5,261 nucleotides of DNA from an uncultured Campylobacter sp. (GTDB lineage: Bacteria > Campylobacterota > Campylobacteria > Campylobacterales > Campylobacteraceae), in assembly GCA_937965895.1 (NCBI GenBank), contig CALCKS010000260.1, forward strand, positions 1-5,261. Direction: 5' to 3'. The notes beneath the pieces were generated by a model. It saw only the letters and a list, made by a program, of their open reading frames with translations, ran no database searches and was not told the DNA's origin. Every line of letters starts with the position of its first letter. Position 1 is the first letter of the stretch. A program made the translations under genes and the position numbers. Shown here piece after piece: positions 4,732 through 5,261 of this stretch.

Positions 4732-5261
4732 CTACGCCTCCAAAATCGCTCCGTTACTAGCGTTTGTTACCAGTTTGCGATACATTCGCAGCCAGCGATA
4801 CGGCAGCGGTTTTTCTATCGGCTTAAATTTAGCCCTGCGCTCGGCGATCTCCTCTTCGCTTAGGCGCACGTTGATCGCGTATGTATCCACGTCGATATCG
4901 ATGATGTCGCCGTCTCGCAGCAGTCCGATCATACCGCCCTCGGCAGCTTCGGGGCTCACGTGTCCGACGCTTAGCCCCCTAGTCGCGCCGCTAAACCTGC
5001 CGTCCGTGATGAGAGCCACGTCTGCGCCGAGACCTCGCCCCATGATTAGGCTCGTTGGGCTTAGCATCTCCTGCATGCCCGGGCCTCCGCGCGGCCCTTC
5101 GTAGCGGATGACGACCACGTCGCCTTTGTTTACCTTGCCGCTTGAGATCCCCTCTATCGCCTCGTCTTGGCTGTTAAAACAGACCGCCTTGCCGCTAAAT
5201 TTGCGTTCGCCGATGATGCCCGCGGTCTTGATGACGCAGCCCTGCTCGGCTAAATTTCCAA
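4732..5261 (-). CDS. ilvD: Dihydroxy-acid dehydratase (IlvD), C-terminal part
   Basis: Cytoplasmic iron-sulfur enzyme that dehydrates 2,3-dihydroxy-3-methylbutanoate and the related methylpentanoate to 2-oxo acids, a shared step in valine, isoleucine and leucine synthesis. Only the last 175 residues of an expected 555-560 or so are present; the frame is open through the right edge, so the gene is cut by the window and not truncated in nature. The first visible residues are GNLAEQGCVIKTAG. The family signature follows: GPRGGPGMQEMLSP, then LITDGRFSGATRGLSVGHVSPEAAEGG, which includes the serine of GRFSG thought to act in catalysis. The end, KPLPYRWLRMYRKLVTNASNGAILEA, is a typical IlvD C-terminus. 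The cysteine ligands of the cluster and the start lie outside. fdhT lies 385 bases downstream on the same strand with its own probable promoter. Confidence 0.97.
   Translation of the reverse strand, partial: GNLAEQGCVIKTAGIIGERKFSGKAVCFNSQDEAIEGISSGKVNKGDVVVIRYEGPRGGPGMQEMLSPTSLIMGRGLGADVALITDGRFSGATRGLSVGHVSPEAAEGGMIGLLRDGDIIDIDVDTYAINVRLSEEEIAERRAKFKPIEKPLPYRWLRMYRKLVTNASNGAILEA

Noticed and set aside
4657..4863. Open frame of 68 codons on the + strand
   Set aside because: Most of it is antisense to ilvD, it starts inside the inverted repeat, and it has no ribosome binding site or known motif.
1..5261. CRISPR array, transposase, integrase, phage genes, tRNA or rRNA
   Set aside because: No regularly spaced repeats, no transposase or integrase motifs and no tRNA-like fold were seen on either strand.

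Overview
The window looks like a piece of chromosome from a Campylobacter species, most likely one of the oral, higher-GC species (C. rectus, C. showae, C. curvus or C. gracilis). The evidence is the gene set (a Campylobacter-type cytochrome bd subunit, an FdhT/FdhU pair, IlvD), the very frequent AAATTT words between genes, and promoters with a clear -10 box but no clear -35 box. The species is an inference; no rRNA or other marker is present.

Layout. On the + strand, 23-1278 holds the end of a cytochrome bd operon: cydB, then a 42-residue membrane protein that could be a small accessory subunit. An independent + strand gene for an iron-dependent alcohol dehydrogenase of the YqhD/butanol dehydrogenase type follows at 1358-2503, with its own promoter set inside a long inverted repeat. 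Positions 2504-2893 are a non-coding, repeat-rich spacer between convergent genes. On the - strand, fdhT (3138-4346) and fdhU (2894-3136) form a tightly coupled two-gene operon for selenium-linked formate dehydrogenase biogenesis, ending in a hairpin. Positions 4347-4731 are a second non-coding stretch, carrying the likely fdhT promoter and leader and a pair of overlapping hairpins after ilvD. The C-terminal 175 residues of ilvD (- strand) run off the right edge.

How the genes relate. Cytochrome bd (quinol oxidation at low oxygen) and formate dehydrogenase maturation (formate as electron donor) both serve the branched respiratory chain of microaerophilic Campylobacter. The alcohol dehydrogenase probably handles aldehydes or alcohols. 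IlvD belongs to branched-chain amino acid synthesis and appears unrelated. I see no mobile element, CRISPR array, tRNA or rRNA, and no clear new multi-gene system. The points most worth checking are the hairpin that encloses the alcohol dehydrogenase promoter and start site, the possible CydX-like protein, and the decayed repeats in the first spacer.
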